A stretch of 40,569 nt of DNA from Bacillota bacterium (GTDB taxonomy: Bacteria; Bacillota; Clostridia; Christensenellales; Aristaeellaceae): contig JAEVYX010000119.1 of NCBI GenBank assembly GCA_023392515.1, forward strand, positions 1-40,569, in the 5' to 3' direction. Below the pieces are notes generated by a model, which did not search any database, had not been told where the DNA came from, and saw only the letters and a list, made by a program, of their open reading frames with translations. Below, in pieces: positions 39,739 through 40,569 of this stretch. Numbering within the stretch: position 1 is the first letter of the stretch; every line of letters starts with the position of its first letter. The translations under genes and the position numbers were made by a program.

Positions 39739-40569
39739 TTACTTTTTGTTGACGTATTTGCGGATGTCCAGGGCTACGGCGCTGGCAATGATAATACCCT
39801 TGATGATCTGCTGCCAGTAGGGGTTAATGCCGATAAAGGTAAGGCCGTAGTTGATAACCTGGAAGATGAACACACCGGAAACCACGCCGCCCACGGTGCC
39901 TACGCCGCCGGAGGAGGATACGCCGCCTACCACGCAGGCCGCGATGGCGTCCAATTCGTAACCCACGCCATAGTTGTTGGTAGCGCCGCCGGTACGTGCG
40001 GATTCCAGCACGCCGGCCATGCCGATCAAAGCCGCAGCCAGGGCGAAAATGATGATAACGGTCAATTGCACATTGATGCCGGATACCTTGGCGGCTTCCT
40101 TGTTACCGCCGATGGCATACACGTTTTTCCCGAACACGGTTTTATTTTGCAGGAACCAGACCATGAAGCACACAACCAATGCAACCAATGCGATGAGCGG
40201 GAAGAACCCGTATACTTCGCCCGTGCCGATATAGGTGAAGTCCTCCCGCAGGCCGCCGATAGGCTGGCTGTTGTTGGGGGGCAGGTTAAAGTAAATGCTG
40301 GTAGCGCCGTACACGATGACCTGGGTGGCCAGCGTGGTGATAAATGGCGGCACGTTCAGCTTGGCAACGATGGTGCCGTTAAGCAGCCCGAAGATCAGTG
40401 CGATACCCACTGCCAACAGGAAAGGCAATATCACGGGCAGGGAGGGGAGCCCCGGAAAGAAAATCCTGGAATAATCCGGGTTTTGCAGCATGGATGCGGA
40501 TACCACGGCTGCCATACCCACCATGCGGCAGGCGGACAAATCGACGCCGCCGGTGCCGATGATGACAAA
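39739..40569 (-). CDS. mglC: Galactose/methyl galactoside ABC permease MglC-like (5' end outside window)
   Basis: At least 276 residues of a RbsC/MglC-type permease (BPD_transp_2 family) are present; the frame is open to the window end. The sequence GVDLSACRMVGMAAVV, GLLNGTIVAKLNVPPFITTLAT, YAIGGNKEAAKVSGINV and the C-terminus VINYGLTFIGINPYWQQIIKGIIIASAVALD closely follow E. coli MglC. It should form the membrane channel for galactose import with MglA and MglB encoded beyond the window. The missing N-terminus probably holds two TM helices. Confidence 0.88.
   Translation of the reverse strand, partial: FVIIGTGGVDLSACRMVGMAAVVSASMLQNPDYSRIFFPGLPSLPVILPFLLAVGIALIFGLLNGTIVAKLNVPPFITTLATQVIVYGATSIYFNLPPNNSQPIGGLREDFTYIGTGEVYGFFPLIALVALVVCFMVWFLQNKTVFGKNVYAIGGNKEAAKVSGINVQLTVIIIFALAAALIGMAGVLESARTGGATNNYGVGYELDAIAACVVGGVSSSGGVGTVGGVVSGVFIFQVINYGLTFIGINPYWQQIIKGIIIASAVALDIRKYVNKK

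Overview
The window looks like a chromosomal segment of a Gram-positive, probably spore-forming member of the Clostridia, perhaps a Christensenellales-like gut or plant-fibre organism. The clues are moderate G+C, strong AGGAGG-type ribosome binding sites, several TTG starts, LplB/LplC/YtcP-type sugar transporters, a GerMN-domain lipoprotein, a YerB-type DUF3048 protein and membrane-bound AraC regulators. The taxonomic call is inference; no rRNA or tRNA gene was seen.

Layout. (1) 1-4885, plus strand: the end of a carbohydrate ABC importer locus (LplB-like permease cut by the window edge, LplC/YtcP-like permease, solute-binding protein), a YesN-type response regulator and an FAD-dependent oxidoreductase, closed by a terminator. 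(2) 5114-8855: an orphan holin-like pair, a polysaccharide deacetylase on the minus strand, a small Cys-rich protein, a YerB/DUF3048 protein with a clear promoter, and a cupin protein. (3) 9013-19680, minus strand: one tightly packed 11-gene operon. Reading downstream it encodes a PqqD-like peptide-binding protein, a radical SAM/SPASM enzyme, a 95-residue Cys- and Asn-rich candidate precursor peptide, an HPr-kinase-like protein, a SipW-like S26 peptidase, a PF14907-type nucleotidyltransferase, a CpsB/YwqE-type PHP phosphatase, a membrane-anchored Ig-like protein, two Wzz/BY-kinase fusions and an ABC exporter. This is the most interesting part: a candidate RiPP pathway joined to tyrosine-phosphorylation genes of the capsule type, without any glycosyltransferase. 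(4) 20013-27274: GerMN lipoprotein, a divergent FnIII-GH18 glycosidase, a YjdF/DUF2238 membrane protein, an unknown secreted protein, and an SBP3-PAS-GGDEF-EAL sensor.

(5) 27604-38350: a pectin/oligogalacturonide utilisation locus. An AraC regulator is divergent from kduI-kduD. Convergent to these is a minus-strand operon for a solute-binding protein, two permeases, oligogalacturonate lyase (PL22) and KdgF. A two-TM AraC regulator is divergent from that operon. Together they import oligogalacturonides, cleave them to unsaturated uronates, linearise and isomerise these, and reduce them to 2-keto-3-deoxygluconate. KDG kinase and aldolase are not in the window. (6) 38452-40569: a small membrane protein, a flavodoxin-like NAD(P)H oxidoreductase, and the 3' part of an MglC-type galactose permease cut by the window end.

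Two intergenic regions (30239-30740 and 38763-38900) are dense in palindromes. They share a module of three consecutive hairpins, each lying just past the stop codon of a minus-strand gene. The first also carries a perfect 35-bp inverted repeat.
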